A stretch of 45,482 nt of DNA from Christensenellaceae bacterium. GTDB taxonomy: Bacteria > Bacillota > Clostridia > Christensenellales > Aristaeellaceae. The stretch lies in contig JAAYRU010000023.1 of the NCBI GenBank assembly GCA_012518615.1, positions 1 to 45,482 on the forward strand. Reading direction: 5' to 3'. The position numbers were made by a program, and so were the translations under genes. Positions 34,164 to 43,785 of the stretch are shown piece by piece (position 1 is the stretch's first letter; each line of letters starts with the position of its first letter). Below the pieces are notes generated by a model. It saw only the letters and a program-made list of their open reading frames with translations. It had not been told where the DNA came from and made no database searches.

Positions 34164-35333
34164 ATGCGTGTACTTCATATAAGTATGGCATGTAATGCAT
34201 ACGTTGATGGATGGAATTATCAAGAGAATTGTATACCTAAATATCACTTTCTTGATGGTCATTTGGTGGGAATGGTTACTGTTCAGGATACAGTTGATGA
34301 AGCTACGGGGGCGTATTGTTTGGATGAACGATTGGATTATATTGATGATAACGGGGTAAGGATTTATAGACTGCCAAGAATTGTCATGCAAGGGGTTGCT
34401 TTCACTAAGAAGCTAAGGGTTTTTCGTGGACTTTATGCTGTTATCAACAATTTTGCTCCAGATCTAATTTTTATCCATGGTATTCAATTTTTGGATATTC
34501 ATCATGTTATTAGATATGTAAAAAGAAACTCGGTTAGGGTTATTATTGATAGCCACGAGGATTATTATAACAGCGCAAGGTCATGGTTTTCCCGGTGGAT
34601 AGTACACGGCATCCTATGGCGTTGGTGTGCTAAGAGAATAGAGCCCTTTGCCGAAGTTATTTGGGGGACACTACCAATACGATGTGACTTCATGGTTGAT
34701 GTTTACGGAATGCCTCAAGAAAAGGTCAAGTTGTTGGTCATGGGTGCAGAGGATGAGAAAGTTAAGGCGGCGCTTAGTAGTGAAAGCCGGAGTGAAAAAC
34801 GTGCAGAATTAGGCATTGATGAAGACAGTTTCGTGATTGTGACAGCAGGAAAGCTGAATGAAGGGAAAGCCTGTGTAATCAATTTAATGCAGGCAGTTAA
34901 TCAGTTTTCAGATGCAAACATTCGCTTGGTTTTTGCGGGTTCTGTAGTGCCCAAACTCCATAAAGCTTTTAATCAACAGCTTTCAGAACATGTAATAGAT
35001 GCCGGATGGCAAAATTCTGAAGAATTATATCGTTTAATGGGTATAGCTGACTTGATTGTATTTCCAGGTTCACACTCGGTGCTTTGGGAACAGGCGATTG
35101 CTCTTGGAAAACCTTGTGTATTTCGGAGGTTTGAAGGGATGAGTCATCTGGATCTTGGGGGTAATTGCCTATTCATTGAAGATACTTCGACTGAATCTCT
35201 TGTTGAAACGATTAAGGAACTATATTTTAACCAAGAGAAACATGCAAGTATGAAATCTGTGGCAGTAGAGAAGGGTATGCAACGATTTTCTTACCAACGG
35301 ATTTCGCGCGAATCCATTGCCCCAAATTTATAA
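34164..35333 (+). CDS. Glycosyltransferase (GT-B fold, GT4-like)
   Basis: This 389-residue protein has an N-terminal domain with FIHGIQFLDIHHVI and IDSHEDYYNSARS. The C-terminal donor-binding half contains VTAGKLNEGKACVINLMQAV, LVFAGSV and DLIVFPGSHSVLWEQAIALGKPCV. The donor loop is a variant of the usual SxxEGxPxxxxEA pattern, with SHSVLWEQAIALG. It lies 3 bp after the first TupA-like gene and 18 bp before the second, so it is in the middle of a tight operon. It probably transfers one sugar of the repeat unit; the specificity is unknown. Confidence 0.82.
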   Translation: MRVLHISMACNAYVDGWNYQENCIPKYHFLDGHLVGMVTVQDTVDEATGAYCLDERLDYIDDNGVRIYRLPRIVMQGVAFTKKLRVFRGLYAVINNFAPDLIFIHGIQFLDIHHVIRYVKRNSVRVIIDSHEDYYNSARSWFSRWIVHGILWRWCAKRIEPFAEVIWGTLPIRCDFMVDVYGMPQEKVKLLVMGAEDEKVKAALSSESRSEKRAELGIDEDSFVIVTAGKLNEGKACVINLMQAVNQFSDANIRLVFAGSVVPKLHKAFNQQLSEHVIDAGWQNSEELYRLMGIADLIVFPGSHSVLWEQAIALGKPCVFRRFEGMSHLDLGGNCLFIEDTSTESLVETIKELYFNQEKHASMKSVAVEKGMQRFSYQRISRESIAPNL

Positions 35334-35351
35334 GGAGGTTGGTAAACACGT

Positions 35352-36254
35352 ATGAAGCAATATATTAAAAAAATTGGCTTTGCACACAAACTATACAAAT
35401 TACTACGATATTCTGTTTCAGCTGTTTCACCAGAATTGGCAACGAGAATGATTTTTAGAGTCTCAAGGGGTAAAAAACTGGATATGAATGCTCCTCAGAC
35501 ATTAGACGAACATATTAGCATCCTGAAAATAAAAAAGTATAACCATGATCCCTTGGTTGCACAATGCGCTGATAAGTATCGAGTGCGTGAGTATATCACC
35601 CAACTTGGGTTAGATGGTATTCTCAATGAATTGCTCGGTGTTTATAAACATGAAGATGATATCCCATGGTCACAGTTACCTGATCAATTTGTTGTAAAAT
35701 GGAATAACGCATGTGGTGCTAACTTGATTGTGCCCCAAAAGGATGCGCTGGATATAAAAAAGGCAAGACAACAGTTAGGAAAATGGAGGAGACGAAAGCA
35801 GTGGTTGGATCACGCAGAGATGCAATATAAGAGCATTCCTCCAAGAATTGTAATCGAAAAGTATTTAGAAAATGATGATGGTTCTTCATTGGACGATTAT
35901 AAGTTTTACTGCTTTAATGGCCGAGTGCCATATGTTATGATTTGTCAAGGAAGAGATGCCGGTCATCCGAAGTATTACTATTTGAACAGAAAAGGAGAGT
36001 TAATGAGAAATCTCTCCTATGATGCGATGAATGCACCTAAAGACATATCAATCAGTTTACCAGAGGGTTATGAAGAAATGTTCAAGTATGCTGAGGTGTT
36101 ATCTAAGTCTTTTCCTTTTGTAAGGGTGGATTTTTATAGCGTAAACGGAAGTCCGGTGTTTGGTGAAATGACATTCACACCATCTGGAGGGGTAGATTCT
36201 GAACGACCGCCAGAAGCCGATAGGCATTTGGGACAATATGTGCATATTCCTTGA
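35352..36254 (+). CDS. TupA-like ATP-grasp protein, copy 2
   Basis: This 300-residue relative of the gene at 33168 keeps the same landmarks: DQFVVKWNNACGAN (Lys116), LDDYKFYCFNG (180-190), PFVRVDFY (Asp260) and FGEMTFTPSGG (Glu272). The two copies differ widely in sequence, so they are old paralogues or separate acquisitions and not a recent duplication. AAGGAGG lies before the ATG. Like copy 1 it may ligate an amino acid or similar amine to a sugar carboxylate. Another ATP-dependent modification cannot be excluded. Confidence 0.82.
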   Translation: MKQYIKKIGFAHKLYKLLRYSVSAVSPELATRMIFRVSRGKKLDMNAPQTLDEHISILKIKKYNHDPLVAQCADKYRVREYITQLGLDGILNELLGVYKHEDDIPWSQLPDQFVVKWNNACGANLIVPQKDALDIKKARQQLGKWRRRKQWLDHAEMQYKSIPPRIVIEKYLENDDGSSLDDYKFYCFNGRVPYVMICQGRDAGHPKYYYLNRKGELMRNLSYDAMNAPKDISISLPEGYEEMFKYAEVLSKSFPFVRVDFYSVNGSPVFGEMTFTPSGGVDSERPPEADRHLGQYVHIP

Positions 36255-36263
36255 TATGTACCT

Positions 36264-37487
36264 ATGAAAACAGATATTGATTTAGAAATGAAAAAACAAC
36301 AAATTCTGGATAATTTGCCTTTGTTGGTGGCGGTTTGTGTTACAATTGTTTCGCAAATAGAAGGAATACCATTTCGGAATAGCATTCGTGTTGGAATGTA
36401 TGCTATTTGGGTGGTTGTTGGCTTGCATTATCTAAAAATTCGGAAAGTAAAGGTTTGTTCAGGTGATTTGTGGTTGTTTTTTCCTGCTTTTCTTGCCATA
36501 GGCATCACTCTGCTGCTGTCCATCTTCGATTCGGGTTATCTGTTCCCTGATGTCATAATGAAAACATATGGACTCGCCACATTGTTATTAATGCTTGGCA
36601 GAATTATAGCTAGATTAAAAATTTCTTTGGAAGAAATATATCTTGTTTTAGCTATTTATGTGTTTATGGCGGTTGTTTTAGCGTTGTTTATCATTACGCA
36701 AGTATGGTCCGGGATTTCCAATTGGCTTAATCAAGTCAAATATCTTTACGACAGCAAGAACTCTGCAAGTCAAATTTTAGCGAGTGCAGTGATTATTCTT
36801 ATTTCTGTAGATCGAAATCAACGGCTTGTCTTCAAATTTGCAAGGTGGGTGCTTGTATGTGGACTTTTGTTTGTGATTTTGTACATTCAGGCCAGAGCGA
36901 CAATTATCGGCTTGTTCGTCTCTTTCTTTTCTGTTTTTTTGTTGTTTTCGAAGTACACTCGTCGTCAAAAAGCGCAGCTTATATACGCCTTGATTCTCGC
37001 TTTTTTTGTTGTTATTATGTTTGTACCCGGTGCTGATAAGTTGATTAGTAAAGTTTTCCGTTTAAATGAAGGCGCAGGTTTCTCGATCAATGATTTCTCT
37101 AGCAGTCGTTTGACAAAGTACCGTGAGGCATTACAGCTGTGGCTTTCTTCTCCTTTATTTGGCAAAGGTGATGGCTATGTGGACAATTTTATTATTAACT
37201 TATTAATGAATGGCGGCATCATTTTACTAATGCTTGTTGGTGTTCCAACGTACTATATCATCTCGAAAGTCATTTATAGACAGGCAACATGTAAGGTATA
37301 TCAGTCCAAACTTTCCAGGCTTGTTGTTAGTTTGAGTATTTTCTTTCTTACTGTTTCTGTCTTTGAAGCCCATGCGCCGCTTGGCCCTGGCGCATGTACA
37401 TTTATTTTATGGTTGCTCCTTGGTTTTATGTTTGAGAAAGATCGGATTATTAACAGGAAAGTGGTGAGAAACACTCTTGCAGAATAA
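36264..37487 (+). CDS. O-antigen polymerase/ligase family membrane protein (Wzy-like)
   Basis: This 407-residue polytopic protein has about ten to twelve hydrophobic helices and a longer outer loop (about 255-295) with SSRLTKYREALQLWLSSPLFGKGDG. That segment is typical of the Wzy_C/O-antigen ligase family (R...W...P..G.G). It should link repeat units on the outer membrane face. It lies between the second TupA-like gene (9 bp) and the flippase gene, which it overlaps by 11 bp. The start has no good ribosome site, so coupling to the upstream gene is likely. Confidence 0.85.
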   Translation: MKTDIDLEMKKQQILDNLPLLVAVCVTIVSQIEGIPFRNSIRVGMYAIWVVVGLHYLKIRKVKVCSGDLWLFFPAFLAIGITLLLSIFDSGYLFPDVIMKTYGLATLLLMLGRIIARLKISLEEIYLVLAIYVFMAVVLALFIITQVWSGISNWLNQVKYLYDSKNSASQILASAVIILISVDRNQRLVFKFARWVLVCGLLFVILYIQARATIIGLFVSFFSVFLLFSKYTRRQKAQLIYALILAFFVVIMFVPGADKLISKVFRLNEGAGFSINDFSSSRLTKYREALQLWLSSPLFGKGDGYVDNFIINLLMNGGIILLMLVGVPTYYIISKVIYRQATCKVYQSKLSRLVVSLSIFFLTVSVFEAHAPLGPGACTFILWLLLGFMFEKDRIINRKVVRNTLAE

Positions 37488-38994
37488 AGGAATTAGAGGA
37501 CAGGCAAGATCTATTGCGATAGTATCTTACGGGACAGTGGTTTTTAATGCGGTCGCTGGCTTCTTGTATACACCTTGGATTATCCGGAGTATTGGCAAGC
37601 AACAATACGGACTTTATACGTTGGCTATTTCTTTTGTCAGCATGTTTCTTCTTGATTTTGGTTTAGGCTCAGCTGTTTCTAGATACTTGAGTCGATACCT
37701 TGTAGAAGGTAACAATGAGCAGGCAAACCGATTTGTTGGCCTTGTTTCACGATTGTATATTATCATTTCGGGAAGCATTTCAGTAGTATTATTAGTTTGT
37801 TTTTTATTGATTGAAGTATTATTCACTAGTTTGCTCCCTACAGAAATCCCAGTATTCAGGAATCTATTTTTGATTGTTTCGTTTTACAGTGTGGTAGCGT
37901 TTCCTTTTACTACTTTAAACGGTATTATGATTTCTACAGGTAAGTACCTAGCATTAAAATCGTGTATGCTTGCTCAAAGAGTACTGCTTGTTGTATTAAT
38001 AGTATTATCGCTCTTTCTGAACTTGGGAGTTTATGCATTAGTCATGGCAAATGCCATAAGTACATTATTTGGTGTTCTGCTAAAATTATTTGTTGTGCGC
38101 AAGGAAACTACTGTGCAGCCGGATTTCAGATATAAGAATCGTGCTCAGGTAAAGGAACTTTTTGGTTTCTCAATGTGGATGACTGTCGTTCAAATAAGTC
38201 AAAGATTTATATTTGCAATTACTCCTTCTATACTTGCGGTGACAAGTGGATCTGAAGCTATCGCATATTTTGGGGTAGCAGCAACAATTGAAGGCTATGT
38301 CTATTCCTTTGCTGAAGCACTTGACGGCCTTTTTATTCCAACGATCACCAATTATCAATTAGGGAATGACTCGTCTAAACAAACTACAGATTTGATGATC
38401 AAATTTGGACGAATTCAGTTATATGTTATTGCACTTATTCTGATTGGGTTTATTTCAATAGGAAGAGACTTTATCAACCTATGGATTGGGGAAGGTTTTC
38501 AAGATGTTTATTTCATGGCAGTGCTTTTGGTAGCGCCCTCTTTTCTGTACCTGCCGGTCAGTGTGGGGAGAACTGCCATAGTTGTTGCTGGCAAAGTCAA
38601 GCAGCAAGCTATTGCATACATATTCATGGCTTTGATTAACGTAATACTATGCTTCATACTTTCAGTCCCACTGGGTGCTTTAGGGGCATCAATTGGAGTT
38701 TTTATTGCGTATTTAATACGAACTCTTCTAATGCTATGGATTATGAAACATCATCTAAACTTGGATTTAAGATTGTTTTATCGTAAAACCTACCATGTGC
38801 TGTGTCCGCTCTTTCTTCTTGCATTGATTTTGGCTATTGTCGTAACAAGATTTCGTGTATTTTCTGGCTGGTTGGGCATAATAATCAATATTTGTCTAAT
38901 AACAACAATTTTTGGCTTTCTTGTGATTTTCTTTGGCTTTGACGATTTTGAACGCATTTTTTTCAAAGACATTCTAAAACGGCGAGGTAGATAA
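37477..38994 (+). CDS. Wzx-type polysaccharide flippase (MOP superfamily)
   Basis: This 505-residue membrane protein has about twelve to fourteen helices. It begins with the N-terminal YGTVVFNAVAGFLYTPWIIRSIGKQQYGLYTLA pattern (spread over residues 18-50) of the Wzx/PST family. It should flip the undecaprenyl-linked repeat across the membrane. Translation appears to start at TTG 37477, inside the end of the polymerase gene, with only a weak ribosome site. A gap of about 120 bp follows with AAGGAGG before the next gene and no other recognisable content. Confidence 0.9.
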   Translation: MQNKGIRGQARSIAIVSYGTVVFNAVAGFLYTPWIIRSIGKQQYGLYTLAISFVSMFLLDFGLGSAVSRYLSRYLVEGNNEQANRFVGLVSRLYIIISGSISVVLLVCFLLIEVLFTSLLPTEIPVFRNLFLIVSFYSVVAFPFTTLNGIMISTGKYLALKSCMLAQRVLLVVLIVLSLFLNLGVYALVMANAISTLFGVLLKLFVVRKETTVQPDFRYKNRAQVKELFGFSMWMTVVQISQRFIFAITPSILAVTSGSEAIAYFGVAATIEGYVYSFAEALDGLFIPTITNYQLGNDSSKQTTDLMIKFGRIQLYVIALILIGFISIGRDFINLWIGEGFQDVYFMAVLLVAPSFLYLPVSVGRTAIVVAGKVKQQAIAYIFMALINVILCFILSVPLGALGASIGVFIAYLIRTLLMLWIMKHHLNLDLRLFYRKTYHVLCPLFLLALILAIVVTRFRVFSGWLGIIINICLITTIFGFLVIFFGFDDFERIFFKDILKRRGR

Positions 38995-39115
38995 TTGCCT
39001 GTTGAGGAGAGTGAAGAGCCAAGCACAACAATAACTGCTATTAGCTCTACTTTAATAAAGCTTATCTGGAACAACTATAGGTTTATTGCTAATTTAAGAC
39101 TTCAAGGAGGAAAAA

Positions 39116-40198
39116 ATGAGAATCACAGTGGTTGGTATGGGAAACGCAGGTACTGCGATTTCTGCTGATCTTACAAGAATGGGGCATCAAGTAACATTGC
39201 TGAAAACATCCAATGCAATCCACTCAACGCATCACAGATTATTGATGAGTACCTCATTGGTGGAATTACATGAAAAAGGATGTGTTCAAAATGTTGAATT
39301 ATATGAAGTGACAGACGATTTTTCGTCTGCCTTTAGAGATGCAGAGATAATTTTTGTGTTTGTACAAACAACATATCATGATCAAGTGATTCAGAAAATG
39401 CTACCATTTTTACAACAAGATCAGATTATTGTACTCGAACCAGGATATCTTTCTACTGCATATTTTATCAACAAGCAAGAGGATATTCCCTTTGCAGTCG
39501 TAGAAGCAACCAGCACACCTGTCGACTGCAGGATAATACAACCAGGGAGTGTTACAATCCTGTATCGCAATGTACGCAACCCGGTTGCGGTTTTTCCAAG
39601 GAAATGCGCAAAGAATGTTATGAGTAAGCTTGAAGCGATTGAATATAATTTTGTTCTTAAAAGTTCTGTGGTTGAAATCGCTTTACATAATCCAAATCTT
39701 ATAGTGCATACTGCTGGTGGGATTCTTAGCATTCCGAGAGTGGAGAAAACTGGTGGCGAGTACTATATGTACCGCGAGGTTTTTACGCCTAGTGTATGGC
39801 GTGTTGTTGAGGCTCTAGATAATGAAAAAATGAATTTACTTGGAGCTCTTGGATATGAACGTATCCCATATGTAGAGGCGTGTCGTGAGAGAAATTCTGT
39901 GGATCAGACGGTTGACGCAAAAGATGTGTTTTTTGAATATGCAAAAACATCGAACTTGAAGGCTCCAACAAGTGCTTATGACAGATTTATCACCGAAGAT
40001 GTTCCCCAAGGGCTTGTTTTGCTCGAGTCTTTTAGTAAGCACCTTAATCTACCAACACCAGTTTGCACTTCGTTAATTGAAATTGCATCGCATGCCCTCG
40101 ATATTGAGTTTAGAGACACAGGTAGGAGTGTTGAACGATTGGGAAAGGATGCGATTAATACTATTTTAAAGGATTCAGGGTTTCAGGGTATCATTTAA
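39116..40198 (+). CDS. Opine/octopine dehydrogenase-family enzyme
   Basis: This 360-residue NAD(P)-dependent enzyme has the Rossmann motif VVGMGNAG (5-12) and a C-terminal all-helical octopine-DH domain. NPNLIVHTAG (192-201) holds the conserved His198 of the NP-x-x-x-x-H signature. Members reductively condense an amino acid with an alpha-keto acid to give N-carboxyalkyl amino acids (opines). Such genes are unusual in polysaccharide loci. However, N-(1-carboxyethyl)-lysine and relatives do decorate uronic acids of some Proteus and Providencia O-antigens. AAGGAGG precedes the ATG. Substrates are unknown, and a ketopantoate-reductase-like role is a weaker alternative. Confidence 0.8.
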   Translation: MRITVVGMGNAGTAISADLTRMGHQVTLLKTSNAIHSTHHRLLMSTSLVELHEKGCVQNVELYEVTDDFSSAFRDAEIIFVFVQTTYHDQVIQKMLPFLQQDQIIVLEPGYLSTAYFINKQEDIPFAVVEATSTPVDCRIIQPGSVTILYRNVRNPVAVFPRKCAKNVMSKLEAIEYNFVLKSSVVEIALHNPNLIVHTAGGILSIPRVEKTGGEYYMYREVFTPSVWRVVEALDNEKMNLLGALGYERIPYVEACRERNSVDQTVDAKDVFFEYAKTSNLKAPTSAYDRFITEDVPQGLVLLESFSKHLNLPTPVCTSLIEIASHALDIEFRDTGRSVERLGKDAINTILKDSGFQGII

Positions 40199-40263
40199 CA
40201 GACAGTATTCACTATCGAGAAATGCTCCTGATATTATTGGATGAATAAAGGTGAGATATAATT

Positions 40264-41376
40264 ATGAGTGGTATATTACAAATAAGTACTTCAATGCACG
40301 GCAGATTTTCTTTATTCAACTCATTGAAATCTGAATTATCATCGTGCACTCTGTTAATTACCGGCGGTACCGGTTCTTTTGGGAATGCCGTACTCGACAG
40401 ATTTCTAGCATCTGATATTGGGGAAATAAGGATTTTTTCAAGGGATGAAAAAAAACAGGACGATATGCGTCATCTGTATCAGCACACGCATCCAGAACTT
40501 AGCGATAAGCTGAAGTTCTATATTGGTGATGTGCGGGATCTTTCATCGCTTCGGGATGTGATGCATGGGGTGGATTACATTTTCCACGCCGCAGCGCTAA
40601 AGCAGGTACCAAGCTGCGAGTTTTTCCCGATGGAAGCGGTTAAGACCAATGTGATTGGTACAGATAATGTATTGACTGCGGCGATTGAAGCGGGTGTAAA
40701 AACAGTCATATGTTTGTCCACCGATAAGGCTGCTTATCCGGTAAACGCTATGGGTACCTCTAAAGCGATGATGGAAAAAGTAATTGTTGCCAAGAGCCGT
40801 ACAGTTTCGCCGGACAAGACCAAGATTTGCTGTACACGCTATGGTAACGTATTGTGTAGCCGTGGCAGCGTAATCCCGTTGTGGATTGAACAGATTCGGT
40901 CTGGCAATCCAATTACCATTACTGACCCGTCGATGACCCGTTTTGTTATGTCACTTGAAGAAGCGGTGGATTTGGTGTTATTTGCGTTTGAACATGGAAC
41001 CAGCGGAGACATCCTGGTGCAGAAGGCACCTGCTTGCACTATTGAAGTTCAAGCGGAAGCGGTACGCCAACTTTTCGACAAGGAAAACAAAACAGAAATT
41101 AAGATAATCGGTATCCGGCATGGTGAAAAAATGTACGAAACATTGCTGACGAACGAAGAATGCTCACAAGCTATTGATATGGGAGCGTTTTATCGAGTGC
41201 CCTCTGACAAGCGCGATTTGAACTATGACAAATATTTTAAGGATGGAGAGGTGGAACGCAATACATTGACAGAGTTCAACTCGAACAATACCAAATTGCT
41301 GAATGTTGAGCAGGTCAAAGAAAAACTGCTTTCTCTTTCTTATATCCAGGAAGAATTAGCGAAGCTGTCTAAGTAG
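40264..41376 (+). CDS. capE: UDP-GlcNAc 4,6-dehydratase/5-epimerase CapE
   Basis: This 370-residue SDR enzyme catalyses the first step of UDP-L-FucNAc synthesis: 4,6-dehydration with C5 epimerisation. It has GGTGSFG (34-40) and ALKQVPSCEFFPMEA. The STDKAAYPVNAMGTSKAMMEK region (spread over about 153-173) has Met-x3-Lys in place of Tyr-x3-Lys, the hallmark of the CapE/FnlA/PglF group. The N-terminus is about 25 residues longer than usual before the Rossmann strand. AAGGTGAG precedes the ATG. It is followed by capF and capG in the normal order. Confidence 0.93.
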   Translation: MSGILQISTSMHGRFSLFNSLKSELSSCTLLITGGTGSFGNAVLDRFLASDIGEIRIFSRDEKKQDDMRHLYQHTHPELSDKLKFYIGDVRDLSSLRDVMHGVDYIFHAAALKQVPSCEFFPMEAVKTNVIGTDNVLTAAIEAGVKTVICLSTDKAAYPVNAMGTSKAMMEKVIVAKSRTVSPDKTKICCTRYGNVLCSRGSVIPLWIEQIRSGNPITITDPSMTRFVMSLEEAVDLVLFAFEHGTSGDILVQKAPACTIEVQAEAVRQLFDKENKTEIKIIGIRHGEKMYETLLTNEECSQAIDMGAFYRVPSDKRDLNYDKYFKDGEVERNTLTEFNSNNTKLLNVEQVKEKLLSLSYIQEELAKLSK

Positions 41377-41389
41377 GGAGGAAGCACCA

Positions 41390-42595
41390 TTGAAAATACT
41401 TGTAACAGGAGCTAAGGGGTTTGTTGGAAAAAACCTCGTTGCGAACCTTTATGCAATTAAAGATGAAAAAAACAAGACTCGGCCAAATCTAGTGATAGAA
41501 GAAATCTTCGAGTACGATTTAGATACGAAACCCGCTTTATTAGACGAATTTTGTGCTCAAGCAGACTTTGTATTCAATTTGGCTGGAGTTAACCGTCCGA
41601 AAGATAATATGGAGTTTATGAACGGAAATTTCAGTTTTGCGTCTACTTTGCTTGACAGCCTGAAAAGCCATAATAATCGTTGTCCGGTAATGCTATCCAG
41701 TTCTATTCAGGCGACACTCATCGGCCGGTATGGTGAAAGTGATTATGGAAAAAGCAAACTGGCAGGCGAGGAGTTATTTTTTGAGTACGGACAACAAACA
41801 GGTGCGCAGGTGTTGGTATATCGTTTTCCAAATCTGTTTGGTAAGTGGTGCCGTCCGAACTACAATAGCGTGATTGCAACATTTTGCAACAATACTGCCA
41901 ATGATTTGCTGATTACAGTAAATGATCGTTCGACTGAATTGGAGTTCCTATATATTGATGATTTGGTCGAAGAAATGCTGGATGCGCTGGAGGGGACTCC
42001 ACATCGCTGTCATTATGATGGTTTGCTTCTGATAGCAGATGAAAATGGGCAATATTGCTATGTACCAGTTACTCACTATGTTACTTTGGGCGAGATTGAA
42101 GATTTGCTCGTGAAGTTTAAGAATCAACCAAACACTCTTGTAATGCCAGAAATTCCGGTAGATTCTTTTGCAAGCAAATTGTATTCGACCTATTTATCGT
42201 ATCTGCCTGAAAGCAAGGTAAGTTTTCCGCTAAACATGCATACAGATGATCGCGGAAGTTTTACAGAATTGATGCGAACGGAGAAATGCGGGCAGTTTTC
42301 TGTGAACATTACCAAACCGGGTATTACTAAGGGTCAACACTGGCATAACAGCAAATGGGAATTCTTTATCGTGGTTGCGGGCAAAGGCTTAATTCAGCAA
42401 CGAAAGATTGGTACGAATGAAGTGCTGAATTTCGAAGTATCAGGTGAACGCATTCAAGCGGTACATATTTTGCCTGGCTATACGCACAATATTATTAACC
42501 AAAGCGAAACAGAAAACTTAGTGACGGTTATGTGGGCAAACGAAGCGTTTAATCCCGAAAGACCGGACACGGTGTTTGAGAAAGTGGAGGAATAA
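41390..42595 (+). CDS. capF: CapF, bifunctional reductase/epimerase for UDP-L-FucNAc
   Basis: This 401-residue two-domain enzyme has an N-terminal SDR domain (GAKGFVGKN at 7-15; catalytic Tyr/Lys in SDYGKSK near 120) and a C-terminal cupin (about 280-395). The cupin carries the metal-binding GQHWHNSKWEFF segment. It epimerises C3 and reduces C4 of the CapE product. Translation starts at TTG 41390, 7 nt after GGAGG. It is directly followed by capG, whose start lies at the next base after its stop. Confidence 0.94.
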   Translation: MKILVTGAKGFVGKNLVANLYAIKDEKNKTRPNLVIEEIFEYDLDTKPALLDEFCAQADFVFNLAGVNRPKDNMEFMNGNFSFASTLLDSLKSHNNRCPVMLSSSIQATLIGRYGESDYGKSKLAGEELFFEYGQQTGAQVLVYRFPNLFGKWCRPNYNSVIATFCNNTANDLLITVNDRSTELEFLYIDDLVEEMLDALEGTPHRCHYDGLLLIADENGQYCYVPVTHYVTLGEIEDLLVKFKNQPNTLVMPEIPVDSFASKLYSTYLSYLPESKVSFPLNMHTDDRGSFTELMRTEKCGQFSVNITKPGITKGQHWHNSKWEFFIVVAGKGLIQQRKIGTNEVLNFEVSGERIQAVHILPGYTHNIINQSETENLVTVMWANEAFNPERPDTVFEKVEE

Positions 42596-43756
42596 ATGGC
42601 ATCTTTTCAGAACAATGGAAAAATCAAACTGCTGATTATCGTAGGTACACGCCCAGAGATTATTCGTTTGTCTGCAGTGATTACAAAATGTCGTGAGTAT
42701 TTTGATACCATCCTTGCGCATACAGGACAGAATTATGATTATAATTTGAATGGTGTGTTCTTTCATGATCTCTCTTTGGCTGATCCCGATGTATACCTGA
42801 ATGCTGTTGGGGATTCGCTTGGGCAAACCATGGGTAACATTATTGCTAAATCATATGATTTGATGATGGAAATTCAACCTGACGCAGTGCTCGTGCTGGG
42901 GGATACGAATAGTTGCCTGTCTGTAATTGGGGCAAAGCGGTTGCACATTCCGATTTTTCATATGGAAGCTGGAAACCGTTGCAAGGATGAATGCCTGCCT
43001 GAAGAAACCAATCGGCGCATTGTTGATATTATTAGTGATGTTAATCTTTGCTATTCTGAACATGCCCGCAGGTATTTAGCAGACTGCGGATTACCTAAGG
43101 AGCGTACTTATGTGACGGGCAGTCCCATGGCCGAAGTGCTTAGCAACAACTTAGAAAATATCAAGAAAAGCAAAATTCTTGAAAAGCTAGGACTTAAGGA
43201 GAGACAATATATTCTTTTATCTGCCCATCGGGAAGAAAATATTGATACAGAGAAGAATTTCTTCTCTCTCATGAATGCAGTCAATGCTATGGCAGAAAAG
43301 TATGATATGCCGATTCTATATTCCTGTCATCCACGCAGCAAGAAGTTTATTGAAAAGAGAGATTTTAAGTTCCATCCCCATGTAATACAGAATGAACCCC
43401 TCGGTTTCCACGACTATAATCACTTGCAGATGAATGCCTTCGCAGTAGTGTCTGACTCGGGCACATTGCCTGAAGAGTCATCATATTTCTTGAGCATTGG
43501 TGAGCCAATTGCAGCTGTTTGCATTCGCACATCAACAGAACGACCAGAAGCTCTTGATAAAGGAAATTTTGTGTTGGCTGGAATCACCACGGAACAGGTA
43601 TTGCAGGCAGTAGATTTAGCGGTAGCGATGAACAAGAATGGGGATTTAGGTATTCCTGTGCCAGACTATGTAGATGAAAATGTCAGTACCAAGGTAGTGA
43701 AGATTATTCAGAGCTATACAGGGATTGTTGATAGAATGGTGTGGAGGAAGTACTAG
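42596..43756 (+). CDS. capG: CapG, UDP-sugar 2-epimerase for UDP-L-FucNAc
   Basis: This 386-residue enzyme of the non-hydrolysing UDP-GlcNAc 2-epimerase family completes UDP-L-FucNAc synthesis. GTRPEIIRLSAVI (18-30), MEAGNRCKDECLPEETNRRIVD and SAHREENIDTEKNFFSL are family segments. The GNRCKDEC stretch is characteristic of CapG/FnlC/WbjD and differs from the GLRTYD-type loop of WecB, its neighbour. It begins immediately after the capF stop with GGAGG inside the end of capF. Together with capE and capF it provides the donor for the WbuB-like transferase. Confidence 0.92.
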   Translation: MASFQNNGKIKLLIIVGTRPEIIRLSAVITKCREYFDTILAHTGQNYDYNLNGVFFHDLSLADPDVYLNAVGDSLGQTMGNIIAKSYDLMMEIQPDAVLVLGDTNSCLSVIGAKRLHIPIFHMEAGNRCKDECLPEETNRRIVDIISDVNLCYSEHARRYLADCGLPKERTYVTGSPMAEVLSNNLENIKKSKILEKLGLKERQYILLSAHREENIDTEKNFFSLMNAVNAMAEKYDMPILYSCHPRSKKFIEKRDFKFHPHVIQNEPLGFHDYNHLQMNAFAVVSDSGTLPEESSYFLSIGEPIAAVCIRTSTERPEALDKGNFVLAGITTEQVLQAVDLAVAMNKNGDLGIPVPDYVDENVSTKVVKIIQSYTGIVDRMVWRKY

Positions 43757-43785
43757 AAAATCGATTGAAGGAGTGATGAACTAAC

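Noticed and set aside
38995-39115. Open stretch after the flippase that could be a gene remnant
   Set aside because: About 40 codons stay open in one frame, but no family resemblance or start site was seen.
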